From CAZLWA01 sp964563165 (GTDB taxonomy: Bacteria; CLD3; SB21), in assembly GCA_964563165.1 (NCBI GenBank), contig CAZLWA010000047.1, positions 1 to 19,107 on the forward strand: a DNA stretch of 19,107 bases. The letters are read 5' to 3'. Under the pieces are notes generated by a model. It was given only the letters and a program-made list of their open reading frames with translations, made no database searches and had not been told where the DNA came from. Each line of letters opens with the position of its first letter. The first letter of the stretch is position 1. The position numbers and the translations under genes were made by a program. Positions 7,541 to 15,237 of this stretch are shown here, in pieces.

Positions 7541-7975
7541 CTACGCGCGGTTATAGTCCGCCTTCCAATTCTTAACCGCTTTCTTGATATCATCCGGTTT
7601 CATATTTTCCGTCAGTGCTTTTTTTGCAAGTGCGACAAATTCATCATCCGGTGCAAACCGTAACGCGATGATCTGGCCCATACGAAGTTTAGGATCGAGC
7701 AATTTTCCAGTCAGAACGAAATGACGGAGATTTTCTTCGGCGCGTATCGCGCGGTCCTGCGCACGCAGAGCGAACAACCTTGCGTAGAAGCCTATAAGCA
7801 CAAGAATTATGAATACGAGTACTAATAGAATAGCGCTTAACAATTCATCGGGCTCCGCCAAAGCGTCTTTCAAATTCACGAAAGAACCGATGCCAAAAAC
7901 CAGGATCAGTAAGAAAGTCATCCCGTGAAATAGAGGGACATACTGTTTGTGATGAGCGTAATTCTGCGTTTCCAT
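7541..7975 (-). CDS. DUF6526-like two-helix inner-membrane protein
   Basis: A 144-residue protein opening with METQNYAHHKQYVPLFHG, an N-terminus typical of the Bacteroidetes DUF6526 family as I recall it. Two hydrophobic helices (about residues 17-36 and 45-68) are followed by the charged segment LFALRAQDRAIRAEENLRHF, which is probably cytoplasmic and amphipathic. The C-terminal ~50 residues are soluble (FAPDDEFVALAKKALTENM). The family has no established biochemical function. The ORFs on either side are on the same strand. The ribosome-binding site is weak (a GGAAAC-like sequence upstream of the ATG). Family assignment rests on the N-terminal motif and topology only. Confidence 0.75.
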   Translation of the reverse strand: METQNYAHHKQYVPLFHGMTFLLILVFGIGSFVNLKDALAEPDELLSAILLVLVFIILVLIGFYARLFALRAQDRAIRAEENLRHFVLTGKLLDPKLRMGQIIALRFAPDDEFVALAKKALTENMKPDDIKKAVKNWKADYNRA

Positions 7976-8026
7976 GACGGTTTCCTGTTTTTGGTGTTTA
8001 TATGACTAAGTGAATAACGAAAAAAC

Positions 8027-8059
8027 CGCCCGACCCTTGTGCCCTTTTTTTCATGGGCG
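8027..8059 (-). terminator. Possible weak intrinsic terminator after doxX-like gene
   Basis: On the minus strand CGCCC (8059-8055) can pair with GGGCG (8031-8027), followed by a short U run (complement of the A tract at 8020-8025). The loop is long (23 nt) and an internal GGGC/GCCC pairing competes with it, so support is modest. Confidence 0.35.
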
Positions 8060-8088
8060 AGATCGGCACATCGAGATCACCTTATTAT

Positions 8089-8541
8089 TTATTTGCCCGC
8101 AGCCGATTCTTTTTTCTTTCCCAGATAGACGTCCAGCGAAAGCGCGCCCGCACCATGGATCGCAATAAGGCATAACAAAAATAAAACCAGCGCGGAAAAC
8201 TCCAGCGATTGATCTTTGGCAAACAGGCCTTCTTTGAGGTGAACGAAAAATACCGCGCCAAAAAGGATCGGGATCTGGACGGACGCGGCGATACGCGTGA
8301 TCATGCCGAGTGCCATCAAGAGTCCGCCGGCAATGTGCCCCATGGCCACGTAGTGAACGAGCACGGTATTCCACGCTTTGTAATTTCCCGCCTCGGTGAC
8401 GAGAGCCGCAATGTAATCCGGCTGCCACAGAAAATAAACGCCTTTCACGACCAATCCCACTCCTAAATAAATGCGCATCAGGTCAAAGCACCAATCCTTT
8501 CGCTCGTTGACCCAATTCATCATCTCTCTGAATTTTGCCAT
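8089..8541 (-). CDS. DoxX family membrane protein
   Basis: A 150-residue protein with the DoxX layout: a short charged N-terminus, then four hydrophobic helices at about residues 19-40, 62-84, 88-103 and 113-138. Family-like features are LMRIYLGVGLVVKGVYFL in helix 1, GHIAGGLLMALGMITRIAA in helix 2 and the Gly-rich end of helix 4. DoxX proteins are quinone- or redox-associated membrane proteins; the specific role here is not clear. A very strong ribosome-binding site (GGAGGAGGAGAAC on the minus strand, just before the ATG) suggests efficient translation. The gap to the upstream amidohydrolase is 54 bp without an obvious terminator, so co-transcription is possible. Confidence 0.85.
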   Translation of the reverse strand: MAKFREMMNWVNERKDWCFDLMRIYLGVGLVVKGVYFLWQPDYIAALVTEAGNYKAWNTVLVHYVAMGHIAGGLLMALGMITRIAASVQIPILFGAVFFVHLKEGLFAKDQSLEFSALVLFLLCLIAIHGAGALSLDVYLGKKKESAAGK

Positions 8542-8595
8542 GTTCTCCTCCTCCGGTTTTGTTTAGAAGATCGGGAACAACATTAAAATTTAAAT

Positions 8596-9873
8596 TTACT
8601 GTTTATAAATCTTCCCGTCTTTCATCACAAATGTTACGCGCTGCAGCGCCGTCACATCTTTCAGCGGATCGTCTTTGACGGCGATGATGTCGGCGAATGC
8701 GCCGGCGGAAATCTCACCGATCTTGCCGCCCATGTCCAGCATTTCCGCGCCCACACTGGTTGCGGATTTGATGGCCTGCATCGGCGTCATGCCCCACTGG
8801 GTCATATAGATAAATTCCTTCGCCTGATTCTCCGTCCACGGAAATCCTCCGGCATCCGTGCCGAACGCGATCTTGACGCCCGCTTTAAGAGCCTTGCCGA
8901 AAGAGATCGGCAAAATTTCGTTAAACTGCTTATTCATAGAATTTCCTGCTACCGCGCGGCCTTCCGCCACCCAGATATTCACGTAAATCGTCGGGCACCA
9001 ATAGACTCCTTTTTGAACCATCAGTTTAATGCACTCGTCATCCATCGCGAAACCGTGCTCTATCGAACTGGCCCCGGCATTGATAGCATACAGTATTCCG
9101 TCGCGCGTCACCGCATGTGCCGCCAATTTTTTCCTGGAAACTTTTGTTTCGTCGCCGATGGCGTTGATCTCATCGCTGGTGAAATTCGGGATACTGCGGA
9201 ACGTTCCGTCGGCCATGCGGTAGTAGCCCCGGTCGGCGTAAATTTTAATCCAATCGGCGCCGTACGAAAGTTGTTCGCGCACTGCGCGCCGTGCTTCATC
9301 CGCGCCGGTAATTTCCTGCACGCCTTTCGGCATTTTGAGTTCCCATGAATACAAACTGTTGCGTATCGGATAATGGCCGGTAGAGCTCAGCGCCCGGGTG
9401 GCGACAAACAGGCGCGGGCCGTCGATAATGCCCCGGTTAATGGCCTTTTTAAGATCCACGTCGGCATACATAGCTCCCTCGGTTTCCACGTCACGCAGCG
9501 TCGTAAACCCGTTGCTCAGAGCGATTTTACAGGCCAGCGAGGCGCGCAATACGCGGTATGGCGTAGATTCTTTCAGAAGCTGTTCGTCGTAGTCTTCGTC
9601 CGTAACATCTCCCTGCAGCAGCACGTGCGTGTGGCAGTCAATGAGCCCGGGGAGAACGGTAGCATTGGACAGGTCAATGATCTTTGCATCGGCCGGAATC
9701 GTAAGATTTTGTCCCACTTGTTTGATCGTCTTACCGTCGATAAGGATCACGGCGTTTTCGATGACGTTATCTTTTTTTCCGTCGATCAGCTTTCCGCATT
9801 TGATCGCGGTGATCTGTGAAAATGCTTGCGCGCTGAACATGCTCAAAAATACAAAGGTGATGAGACGTTTCAT
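8596..9873 (-). CDS. Exported amidohydrolase (imidazolonepropionase/prolidase-like, metal-dependent)
   Basis: A 425-residue protein. Residues 1-19 are a signal peptide (cleavage after AFS). The rest is a complete amidohydrolase-superfamily TIM barrel with the N-terminal beta-sandwich strand GKLIDGKKDNVIENAVILI. All expected metal-site residues are visible: His81 and His83 (DCHTH), Lys210 (WIKIYAD), His253 (AAHAV), His273 (SIEHG) and Asp340 (FGTDAGG). The order H-x-H, K, H, H, D fits a binuclear subtype I or II centre. The C-terminus returns to the sandwich (GAFADIIAVKDDPLKDV). Close relatives are annotated as imidazolonepropionase-like or Xaa-Pro dipeptidases, and an exported form probably hydrolyses peptides or cyclic amides in the periplasm. 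GAGGAGAA upstream of the ATG supports the start. Confidence 0.9.
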   Translation of the reverse strand: MKRLITFVFLSMFSAQAFSQITAIKCGKLIDGKKDNVIENAVILIDGKTIKQVGQNLTIPADAKIIDLSNATVLPGLIDCHTHVLLQGDVTDEDYDEQLLKESTPYRVLRASLACKIALSNGFTTLRDVETEGAMYADVDLKKAINRGIIDGPRLFVATRALSSTGHYPIRNSLYSWELKMPKGVQEITGADEARRAVREQLSYGADWIKIYADRGYYRMADGTFRSIPNFTSDEINAIGDETKVSRKKLAAHAVTRDGILYAINAGASSIEHGFAMDDECIKLMVQKGVYWCPTIYVNIWVAEGRAVAGNSMNKQFNEILPISFGKALKAGVKIAFGTDAGGFPWTENQAKEFIYMTQWGMTPMQAIKSATSVGAEMLDMGGKIGEISAGAFADIIAVKDDPLKDVTALQRVTFVMKDGKIYKQ

Positions 9874-9992
9874 GATCGTTCTCCTCGGTTTGATTTGAAA
9901 GGAAGGTTATGGTTAAAAAAATAAATTTGCTTTGGAATGCGTTTGAAATTTAGCTCATTGATCGGTAACAATCAACGGTTAGAGGAGTAATT

Positions 9993-10367
9993 CTATTTTT
10001 CAGTCTCAATTTCAATGTCCATTTCCTTGAATGCCCGCCATCCGCCGGCGACGGAGAACACGTTGGTGTATCCCATTTTCCGAAGATTGTCCGCGGAGAG
10101 CACGGAACGGAATCCGCCGCCGCAGTAAAGATATAGCGGCTGTTCCGGATCCGGATGCAATTTTTCAATGTCGCGCTCGATAATGCCTTTGCTTAAATGC
10201 TCCGCGCCTTTGACGTGGCCGGCAGCAAATTCGCTTTCCTCACGCACATCAATTAAGGCAGCTTTGGGATCTTTCTTAATGGCGTCTAAGGTGTCCTGCG
10301 TGGAAGCTTCTTTCACATGCTTTTTGGCGTCAGTAACTAATTTCAAAAATCCCCTCGAATGATTCAT
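9993..10367 (-). CDS. Single-domain rhodanese-like protein
   Basis: A 124-residue protein with the full rhodanese fold: the ALIDVREESEFAAGHVKGAEHL signature (residues 37-58), the active-site loop YCGGGFRS with Cys82, and the C-terminal VFSVAGGWRAFKEM motif. The 6-residue active loop C-GGGFR-S is typical of sulfurtransferases that carry a persulfide on Cys82. No signal peptide is seen, so it is likely cytoplasmic. The residues before the domain (1-35) form a helical extension. AGGAG (minus strand, complement of 10375-10379) precedes the ATG by about 7 nt. The gene lies between a glycosyltransferase and an amidohydrolase with no obvious functional link. Confidence 0.9.
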   Translation of the reverse strand: MNHSRGFLKLVTDAKKHVKEASTQDTLDAIKKDPKAALIDVREESEFAAGHVKGAEHLSKGIIERDIEKLHPDPEQPLYLYCGGGFRSVLSADNLRKMGYTNVFSVAGGWRAFKEMDIEIETEK

Positions 10368-10386
10368 ATTCGAACTCCTGCGTGTC

Positions 10387-10419
10387 GAACCTTCAAGGTT
10401 TAAAGAACCTTGAAGGTTC
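10387..10419. repeat. Perfect 14-bp inverted repeat (GAACCTTCAAGGTT-N5-AACCTTGAAGGTTC)
   Basis: The arms 10387-10400 and 10406-10419 are exact reverse complements around TAAAG. Each arm also contains a near-palindrome, AACCTT-N-AAGGTT. It lies in the 66-bp gap between the rhodanese and glycosyltransferase genes. There is no clean U tract in either direction, so it could be a dispersed palindromic repeat, an mRNA-stabilising hairpin or a weak terminator. Confidence 0.75.
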
Positions 10420-10433
10420 TCTTTCCATGACTC

Positions 10434-12008
10434 TTAATAACGATGAGTGATCATTTTCGGCCACAGTTCCTGAAAATTCGTCTTAGGTTTTCGGGCCATG
10501 CACACGGGTATATTATTTTCCCGTGAATAGTCGTTTGTAATGATCGTTGCCAATGTCACCTCATCAAAATATTTTTCGACGTCTTCTTTATGCGCGCCCA
10601 CGATGAGGCTTAACTCGCCGGTATATCCGCGCGGGCCCCAGGTGTAATAACTGGCGTTGAAACTGATGGCCTTCGGCAGTTCATATTTTTCTCCGTAATA
10701 ATCGATCGCTCCGGCGAACGCGTATTCCGATGCAAAGATCGCACATCGCGGTTGTTCTTCACGGGGCAATGCGCGGTAAACTTTTGCAACCTGCTGTACG
10801 ATCTCTTCCCAGCCGACCATGTCCGCATAATCCTGCGGCAGCCGGTGATACTGCCCGGTTTCCCATCGGAGCGGTCCATCGAGCCCCGTGTGTTGAGCCA
10901 TGAATAGGCAGTATTCCTGTGCTGCTTTGACCGACAAGACCGGAATGCCGTACGGTATCACGGGAATATTCATGCCTGCGATAAAAATGATCATTGAAAA
11001 TTTTAACCATATTCGTTTTTCGAGCCAGGAGAAATTACCTATTAAACAGGCACCGCCGGCGAGCAGCATGGGATAGACGGGGAGCAGGTAGTAATCCTTT
11101 CCACTGCCGGCTAACAGAATGGCCAGGGGGATGGCATAGATCCATCCGAGAGTCCGAAAAGGTATTCCGGATCTTGCTATGATAAAAAAATAAATGCCGG
11201 CAAGCCAAACCGGCGCTGAAATGAGATTCATAAAAACTTGACCGCTGATGAAGCTTAAAGGCGATACGTGGACAAACTGCGTTTCCTTCAGTCTTTGCAT
11301 GTGGTCGGCAATCGGCCAATCCTGGCTGTACTGCCAGATGATGTTGGGAAAAAATATTAGGAGTGCGATCGCCGCCGCCGTCCAGGGCCATTTTGTCAGA
11401 AGCATTTTTCGATTTGACGTAAAGATCAATCCTCCAAGAAATCCGAAAATAAAAACTCCCATGGAATATTTATTCATCAGTCCGATTCCGGCGATCACGC
11501 CGATGAGCAACCACCATTTTGGGTTTTGCGTTTTTAGAAGCAGGATGATGAAATAGACAAATAGGGTAACGTATAATTGTTCAAACACCACCGGCATGAA
11601 AAAGCCGGATGACCGGATATACGCAGGTGAAACGAGGACGCATACCGCTGCAAGTATCTGTGAAAAACGATTTCCGCCGATCTCGCGCGTGATGAGTCCC
11701 GTAATAAAAACTATCAGCGCTCCCGCCAGGGCGGGGAAAAAATGATAGGCAAAATAGGAATTTCCGAGAATAGCATGCGAGAGGAAAGCCACGACTGCGA
11801 TCAGAGGCGGCACTTCCAAAAATCCCCAATCCAAATGTTCTCCCAGCGCGATGTAGAGAAATTCATCCCGGTGAAAACCGAATTCGCTGTGAATCCATGC
11901 GTGTAACGACAGGGATATGACGGCGAGGTAGATCAAGGCTGCCGTGCCGCTTGTAAGTCTTGCACGAGCCGATGTATCCATTGACGCAGGCGTTGTTTCT
12001 GTATTCAT
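10434..12008 (-). CDS. GT39/ArnT-type membrane glycosyltransferase (PMT_2 family)
   Basis: A 524-residue polytopic protein. A first helix (about residues 22-40) is followed by the periplasmic loop motif FHRDEFLYIALG with Asp48-Glu49, the conserved acidic pair of the GT-C fold that marks the catalytic loop. About ten more hydrophobic helices run to residue ~370 (for example PPLIAVVAFLSHAILG, WWLLIGVIAGIGLMNKYSMG, YYLLPVYPMLLAGG). The last ~150 residues are soluble and probably periplasmic. Such enzymes move sugars from polyprenyl-phosphate donors to lipids, glycans or proteins; the acceptor here is unknown. AGGAAG about 6 nt before the ATG supports this start over Met10. No lipid A or O-antigen genes flank it. 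Confidence 0.85.
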   Translation of the reverse strand: MNTETTPASMDTSARARLTSGTAALIYLAVISLSLHAWIHSEFGFHRDEFLYIALGEHLDWGFLEVPPLIAVVAFLSHAILGNSYFAYHFFPALAGALIVFITGLITREIGGNRFSQILAAVCVLVSPAYIRSSGFFMPVVFEQLYVTLFVYFIILLLKTQNPKWWLLIGVIAGIGLMNKYSMGVFIFGFLGGLIFTSNRKMLLTKWPWTAAAIALLIFFPNIIWQYSQDWPIADHMQRLKETQFVHVSPLSFISGQVFMNLISAPVWLAGIYFFIIARSGIPFRTLGWIYAIPLAILLAGSGKDYYLLPVYPMLLAGGACLIGNFSWLEKRIWLKFSMIIFIAGMNIPVIPYGIPVLSVKAAQEYCLFMAQHTGLDGPLRWETGQYHRLPQDYADMVGWEEIVQQVAKVYRALPREEQPRCAIFASEYAFAGAIDYYGEKYELPKAISFNASYYTWGPRGYTGELSLIVGAHKEDVEKYFDEVTLATIITNDYSRENNIPVCMARKPKTNFQELWPKMITHRY

Positions 12009-12052
12009 GACTTCCTGAATTTATTTTCCACGATACCGGCAAATGTTGATCT

Positions 12053-13744
12053 TCAGTTCCAAAGCGCTTTTGTTTCATCCGTCAAACCTAAATATTCCCA
12101 TCGCTGAAGCGCAATGGGGACATTGCCGTTGATCATCAAAAAATCATGGAACGCCCGGAGTGAAAAGCTGTCGCCTTGAAGCGTGCGTGCGTCCGAAAGG
12201 AATTTATTGATCTGCAATTTTCCGATCTGATAGGAAATCGCCTGGCCCGGATCATACGCGAAGAAGCTTGCTTCGTTCACTGCCGTTTCCCGGTCGATCG
12301 GCACGGTTTTCGACAGGTAGTCCGCTGCTTGTTCAATGGAAAAATTTCCCAATGCGAGCTGAATATCCACTTCTACCCTCAGGGCGCGCAGGCGCATGAA
12401 ACGGTAGATCGTTTCCCGGGAATGCGGTTGATTATCAAACAAGCCGAATTGCAAAAGCATTTCCTCGACATAAAATCCGATGCCTTCATTGGCTCCCGAA
12501 TCAAAATAATGGCGCCGGATAGGATCGGGATTGCTCCACGAACGCACTAATTGAAAATAATGTCCGGGCACGCCTTCGTGAACGATAATAGGGCGGGGAT
12601 CTTTGGCGGTTGCCAAATAAAAAAAGGACAGGTTTTTTGACGGTTCCGGAATATAGTGATAGCCGTCTTCCTGGAGCCGCGAGGCCGATGTCAGGTCATT
12701 GGGAACGCCCAGGTGTGCGAACGCTTTCATGATATCCGGCCGCGGCGCATTCCAATAATGTTTCATCCAGGCGGGAACGGTCATAATATTCTTTTCTTCC
12801 AGGAATTTCCGAATGGCCTCTTCGTCCATGCGCTCGCGCTCGATCTGATCTTCGATACTTCTAAAAATAGAATCCTGAGGGACGCTCGAATTTCTCAGGG
12901 TCTCATAGGTTTCCAGGCTGACCGAACGGTTCCACTCCAATCGCCCCTGGAGCAATAAGTCATCGGCCGATGAAGGATTGAGCGCAATTTTTTTCAGAAA
13001 ATATTCATAAGCCTCGCGTCCGATGTGAAAATTTCCGGACATGCCAGGTTTTTTGCTCTCAAGCCATGCGGCATAATTCTCCAACGCAGAAATGGCGCGA
13101 TCGGTCGACCCGTCAAGTTTTGAAAAATATTTTTTTTGGGTTGATTTCTTGAGAGCGCCCGCGGTTTGTTTTAATTTGGCCCGCACATCGGTTAAATTAT
13201 CGAGTGCGATCGCCGCAAACGGCAAAACCATATCAGTCAGGTTTTCTTTGGCGTGTTGGATCGTGGCGGGAATGGATTCCATGCGCAGCACAATATTTTC
13301 GATCCGTTTATCTGTCATCGGCGAACCGATCAGCAGCAGTTCGTACAGAGCGCCCAGCGTTTGCTGCACATAAAAGTCCGGATTGCGGTAAGGCTGTTTG
13401 AGCACGTTCAATTCCCAATTGACCCGTTCCACGGCTGAGCGCAATAAAAGATAATCCACACTGTCACCGCGGGCCCAGCCGGACTGAGAAAGGGTTTTCA
13501 GTCGCTTGCTGAAATCCAGATAGCGTGAATTTATTTCTTTCAAAGCCGGTGCGGAGAAATTCGGGGTCCATCCGTCCGGTCTTTCCACGCGGAGGATATC
13601 GTCGCTCATGCACGGCTGTACTCGCATGCGCCATTGAAAGAATTCTATCGCCAAAGTTTGGAGTTTGAAATTCGAAGCAGGCTGAGAGCCGGTTAACGCC
13701 ACACAACTGAGTGTGATCATGATAAGAAAACGATTCTTTGCCAT
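12053..13744 (-). CDS. DUF885 family metallopeptidase-like protein, probably exported
   Basis: A 563-residue protein from the ATG at 13744, chosen because it gives an export-type N-terminus (MAKNRFLIMITLSCVALTG) with GAGGA just upstream; the ATG at 13789 would add 15 non-signal-like residues. The length and helical content fit DUF885. The key motif HEGVPGH is at residues 389-395, with the downstream ANEGIGFYVEEMLL segment supplying the expected acidic ligand. Other family blocks are YHYIPEPS, YDPGQAISYQIGKLQI and the C-terminal FHDFLMINGNVPI. DUF885 proteins are predicted zinc peptidases. Whether the Cys at residue 14 (LSC) is lipidated is unclear. The gene ends 44 bp before the glycosyltransferase start. 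Confidence 0.88.
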   Translation of the reverse strand: MAKNRFLIMITLSCVALTGSQPASNFKLQTLAIEFFQWRMRVQPCMSDDILRVERPDGWTPNFSAPALKEINSRYLDFSKRLKTLSQSGWARGDSVDYLLLRSAVERVNWELNVLKQPYRNPDFYVQQTLGALYELLLIGSPMTDKRIENIVLRMESIPATIQHAKENLTDMVLPFAAIALDNLTDVRAKLKQTAGALKKSTQKKYFSKLDGSTDRAISALENYAAWLESKKPGMSGNFHIGREAYEYFLKKIALNPSSADDLLLQGRLEWNRSVSLETYETLRNSSVPQDSIFRSIEDQIERERMDEEAIRKFLEEKNIMTVPAWMKHYWNAPRPDIMKAFAHLGVPNDLTSASRLQEDGYHYIPEPSKNLSFFYLATAKDPRPIIVHEGVPGHYFQLVRSWSNPDPIRRHYFDSGANEGIGFYVEEMLLQFGLFDNQPHSRETIYRFMRLRALRVEVDIQLALGNFSIEQAADYLSKTVPIDRETAVNEASFFAYDPGQAISYQIGKLQINKFLSDARTLQGDSFSLRAFHDFLMINGNVPIALQRWEYLGLTDETKALWN

Positions 13745-13769
13745 ATGAGGGTCCTCGGTAAAATAATTC

Positions 13770-13917
13770 TTAACCGCTAAAGAAGCCAAAAAAACTTTGC
13801 GCCTTTTGCGGTTAAATGGATTTAATTTGTTCTCTCAAGTAGGAACTCAAGCGCTGAGGCCGCAGGGAAAAAATCTCGTAAATAATAAAAGATCTTTGCG
13901 TCCTTGGCGGTTAAATG
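13770..13917. repeat. GCAAAG-type dispersed repeat: inverted repeat plus a second direct copy
   Basis: TTAACCGC (13770-13777) is matched by GCGGTTAA (13808-13815), with partial inner complementarity (AAAG/CTTT). A segment reading CTTTGCG-CCTTTTGCGGTTAAATG at 13795-13817 recurs as CTTTGCG-TCCTTGGCGGTTAAATG at 13894-13917. The reverse complement (CCGCCAAGGACGCAAAG) is a repeat type seen in intergenic DNA of many environmental bacteria. It occupies most of the 221-bp gap between the DUF885 and rsgA genes, which shows no gene. Confidence 0.65.
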
Positions 13918-13965
13918 TATCTGTTAAATCAAGATTCTGTTCGATGAAAAACAAAAAACATATTT

Positions 13966-15036
13966 TTACGGTTTTTCTCTGCCTTTGTAATGCCGTTTCT
14001 GGGCCCGGTGAATCTTTTTCCATCGCAATTTTTCCAGCCGCAAGGCGTTATCATCCTGCTTCAGTTCCAGGAAACGTAATTCCTTTTTCATTTTTATGTA
14101 ATTCTTAAACCGGGCCGCATCAAGTTCGCCTTTTTCCAGCGCGTCTTTCACCGCGCAATCCGGCTCGCTTTCATGACTACAATCGTTGAACCGGCACTGC
14201 CCGGCGAGGCTTTCGATGTCTTCAAAAGTTTGTCCGAGCCCGGATTCACCGCCCCACAATTGAAGCTCGCGCATACCCGGCGTGTCCATCACCAGCGCAC
14301 CCGAATCCAGCAGGATCAATTCGCGGTGTGTGGTCGTGTGCTTTCCGCTTTGGTTTTTACGAAGTTCCTCCGTTTTCTGCGCATCGGTTCCGGTCAAACG
14401 ATTGATGATCGTCGACTTACCGACGCCGGACGAACCCAGGAAGGCATAGGTGCAATGCGGTTTGAGATGCCTCGTCAACGCCGATAGATCCTTGTCATAA
14501 GCTGCGCTCAGAAAAATAACAGGAACTTGCGGAGCCGCATTTTCCAGGGCATGAACTTTCTCCGTGAGGTCGTCGCATACATCCGATTTGTTCAAAATTA
14601 TGATCGGCTGAGCCCCGCTTTCCCGGGCTAAAGTTACATACCGTTCCATGCGGCGCAGATTAAAATCGGCGTCGGCGGCGGTGACCAAAAAAACAAAATC
14701 CACATTTGAGGCGACAATTTGTTCTTCCGTTTCCGTACCGGCCGCTTTTCGGGAGAAGGCCGTTTGCCGCGGCAGTACCGCGTGAATCGTAGCTTCTTGT
14801 TGTTCGGGGCGAAGTTCTATGACCACCCAATCGCCGACGGCCGGAAGGTCGGAGCGGTTCTCTGCTTTAAACCGCAGCTTGCCGGTAATTTCGCCCCACA
14901 CGAGTCCGCACTCGGCGTAGAGCTCGTAGCCGTCTTTATGCTCCAATGCGATGCGCCCGACGGTGAACTGACTTCGGTCAAAAGACGAAAAATGATTTTC
15001 AAAGAACGCATTCCATCCGATATGTTCTAAGTTCAT
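13966..15036 (-). CDS. rsgA: Ribosome small subunit-dependent GTPase A
   Basis: A 356-residue cytoplasmic GTPase that acts late in 30S maturation. It has an N-terminal OB-fold (about residues 22-100, with GRIALEHKDGYELYAECG and PAVGDWVVIE). The circularly permuted G domain follows, with G4 NKSD near 155 before G1 GSSGVGKST (Lys207), then G3 DTPGM near 260. The C-terminal zinc-binding subdomain has Cys281, Cys286, His288 and Cys294 (CRFNDCSHESEPDC), and a basic tail (KIHRAQKRHYKGREKP) suits rRNA contact. I chose the ATG at 15036 over the TTG two codons upstream because GGAG (15045-15048 complement) is 8 nt from the ATG but only 2 nt from the TTG. A GC-rich minisatellite lies directly upstream. 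Confidence 0.95.
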   Translation of the reverse strand: MNLEHIGWNAFFENHFSSFDRSQFTVGRIALEHKDGYELYAECGLVWGEITGKLRFKAENRSDLPAVGDWVVIELRPEQQEATIHAVLPRQTAFSRKAAGTETEEQIVASNVDFVFLVTAADADFNLRRMERYVTLARESGAQPIIILNKSDVCDDLTEKVHALENAAPQVPVIFLSAAYDKDLSALTRHLKPHCTYAFLGSSGVGKSTIINRLTGTDAQKTEELRKNQSGKHTTTHRELILLDSGALVMDTPGMRELQLWGGESGLGQTFEDIESLAGQCRFNDCSHESEPDCAVKDALEKGELDAARFKNYIKMKKELRFLELKQDDNALRLEKLRWKKIHRAQKRHYKGREKP

Positions 15037-15112
15037 GATCAATGCTCCGCAGATTCTGTTGGGTATGGGATTTCTTTATCCGGATATCTGCCGCCGGTAC
15101 ACGTCCCGGCGT

Positions 15113-15232
15113 GTCGCCGCGTGCCGTGGTTCGTCGCCGCGCGCCGTGGTTCGTCGCCACGCGCCGCGGTTCGTCGCCGCGTGCCGTGGTTCGTCGCCGC
15201 GTGCCGTGGTTCGTCGCCACGCGCCGTGGCGC
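15113..15232. repeat. GC-rich minisatellite, six tandem 20-bp units
   Basis: The unit is GTCGCC(G/A)CG(T/C)GCCGTGGTTC, with starts at 15113, 15133, 15153, 15173, 15193 and 15213. The sixth copy ends in GCGC instead of GTTC. Units differ by one to three transitions. It fills the gap between the AcpH-like stop and the rsgA start. Because 20 is not a multiple of 3, it creates long, spurious Arg-rich open frames on both strands. Confidence 0.9.
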
Positions 15233-15237
15233 GTGGC
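15216..15237 (-). promoter_or_regulatory. GC-rich hairpin at the 3' end of the AcpH-like gene
   Basis: GCCACGCGC (15216-15224) pairs perfectly with GCGCGTGGC (15229-15237) around a 4-nt loop, touching the stop codon at 15237-15239. It has no U tract, so it is more likely a transcript-stabilising or pausing hairpin than a classic terminator. Confidence 0.5.

Noticed and set aside
7513..7593. Extended N-terminus for the AT-rich lipoprotein
   Set aside because: It would overlap the DUF6526-like gene and bury the lipoprotein signal, which is well formed from the ATG at 7512.
9013..9819. Several plus-strand open frames across the amidohydrolase region
   Set aside because: They are shadows of a full-length, motif-complete minus-strand gene and show no protein family features.
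4143..12008. A glycan or glycolipid pathway formed by the PIG-L deacetylase and the GT39 enzyme
   Set aside because: They are separated by about 4 kb of unrelated genes with separate ribosome-binding sites, and the PIG-L protein is exported; nothing else in the block supports a shared pathway.
13745..13789. Extended N-terminus for the DUF885 protein
   Set aside because: The 15 extra residues (starting MASLAVKNYF) disrupt the export signal; GAGGA lies at the right distance from the ATG at 13744.
15113..15232. CRISPR array or iteron origin
   Set aside because: The 20-bp units are directly contiguous without spacers, and no replication initiator gene or AT-rich melting region is nearby.
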